Made by a program: the position numbers and the translations under genes | The notes under the pieces: generated by a model | What the model saw: only the letters and a program-made list of their open reading frames with translations | What the model was told of the DNA's origin: nothing | Database searches by the model: none | Origin: Rhodospirillales bacterium | GTDB lineage: Bacteria > Pseudomonadota > Alphaproteobacteria > Rhodospirillales > JASLLZ01 | Length of the DNA: 32,608 bases | Assembly (NCBI GenBank): GCA_030746775.1 | Contig: JASLLZ010000027.1 | Coordinates: 1-32,608, forward strand | Direction of reading: 5' to 3' | Shown here: positions 32,607 to 32,608 of the stretch, piece by piece | How positions within the stretch are numbered: the stretch's first letter is position 1 | Layout: each line of letters begins with the position of its first letter

Positions 32607-32608
32607 TC

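Noticed and set aside
1..32608. CRISPR arrays, tRNA, rRNA or insertion sequences
   Set aside because: No regularly spaced repeats, cloverleaf-like genes, rRNA segments or transposase motifs were seen on reading either strand.

Overview
The window is GC-rich, densely coded DNA from an alphaproteobacterium. Gene content and protein style (short DksA/TraR protein, an approximately 163-residue methyltransferase beginning MSRLDSF, a B-type haem-copper oxidase locus, a DUF6362 protein) suggest a member of the Rhodospirillales, but no rRNA or other phylogenetic marker confirms this. Most genes are packed with ATGA, GTGA or TGATG stop/start overlaps, so long stretches look translationally coupled.

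Layout. 1-2094 (minus): feoB (cut by the window edge) and feoA, ferrous iron uptake. 2312-5701 (plus): a variant fdhD, a murD-type ligase outside any cell-wall cluster, and a DAO-family FAD oxidoreductase. 5760-7623 (minus): an argininosuccinate-lyase-like enzyme and a DksA/TraR zinc-finger protein. 7924-13276 (plus): five overlapping genes, four glycosyltransferases and one histidine phosphatase. 13421-18354 (plus): a very unusual 1184-residue ABC exporter-like protein fused to a cyclic-nucleotide-binding domain and a degenerate GGDEF-like domain, then a NodB-like polysaccharide deacetylase and a small two-helix membrane protein. 18351-24364 (plus): a complete peptide/oligosaccharide-type ABC importer (fused double ATPase, binding protein, two permeases), joined to the preceding genes by overlaps. 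24365-25820: two divergently transcribed SAM methyltransferases.

26028-28324 (plus) is the remains of a B-type cytochrome oxidase locus. Small subunit IIa is intact. Subunit II loses its CuA site and runs directly into the last ~30 codons of subunit I, so about one and a half genes are missing. A strong terminator, a C-terminally anchored SCO copper chaperone and an unknown protein follow. 28356-29985 is a small accessory island: an XRE-type regulator divergent from a DUF6362 protein, a 75-residue protein, and three ACAAAGT elements placed at the promoters. 30152-32050 is htpG, followed by a promoter/inverted repeat/terminator arrangement and a small unrecognised ORF with palindromes up to the window end.

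How the genes work together. The strongest candidate for an undescribed system is 7924-18354: glycan assembly enzymes, a nucleotide-sensing ABC-like membrane protein with degenerate ATPase motifs, and a deacetylase, possibly linked to an importer that retrieves a product or fragment. The strongest structural anomaly is the oxidase deletion at about 26670. All functional statements are read from sequence motifs; no database search was possible.
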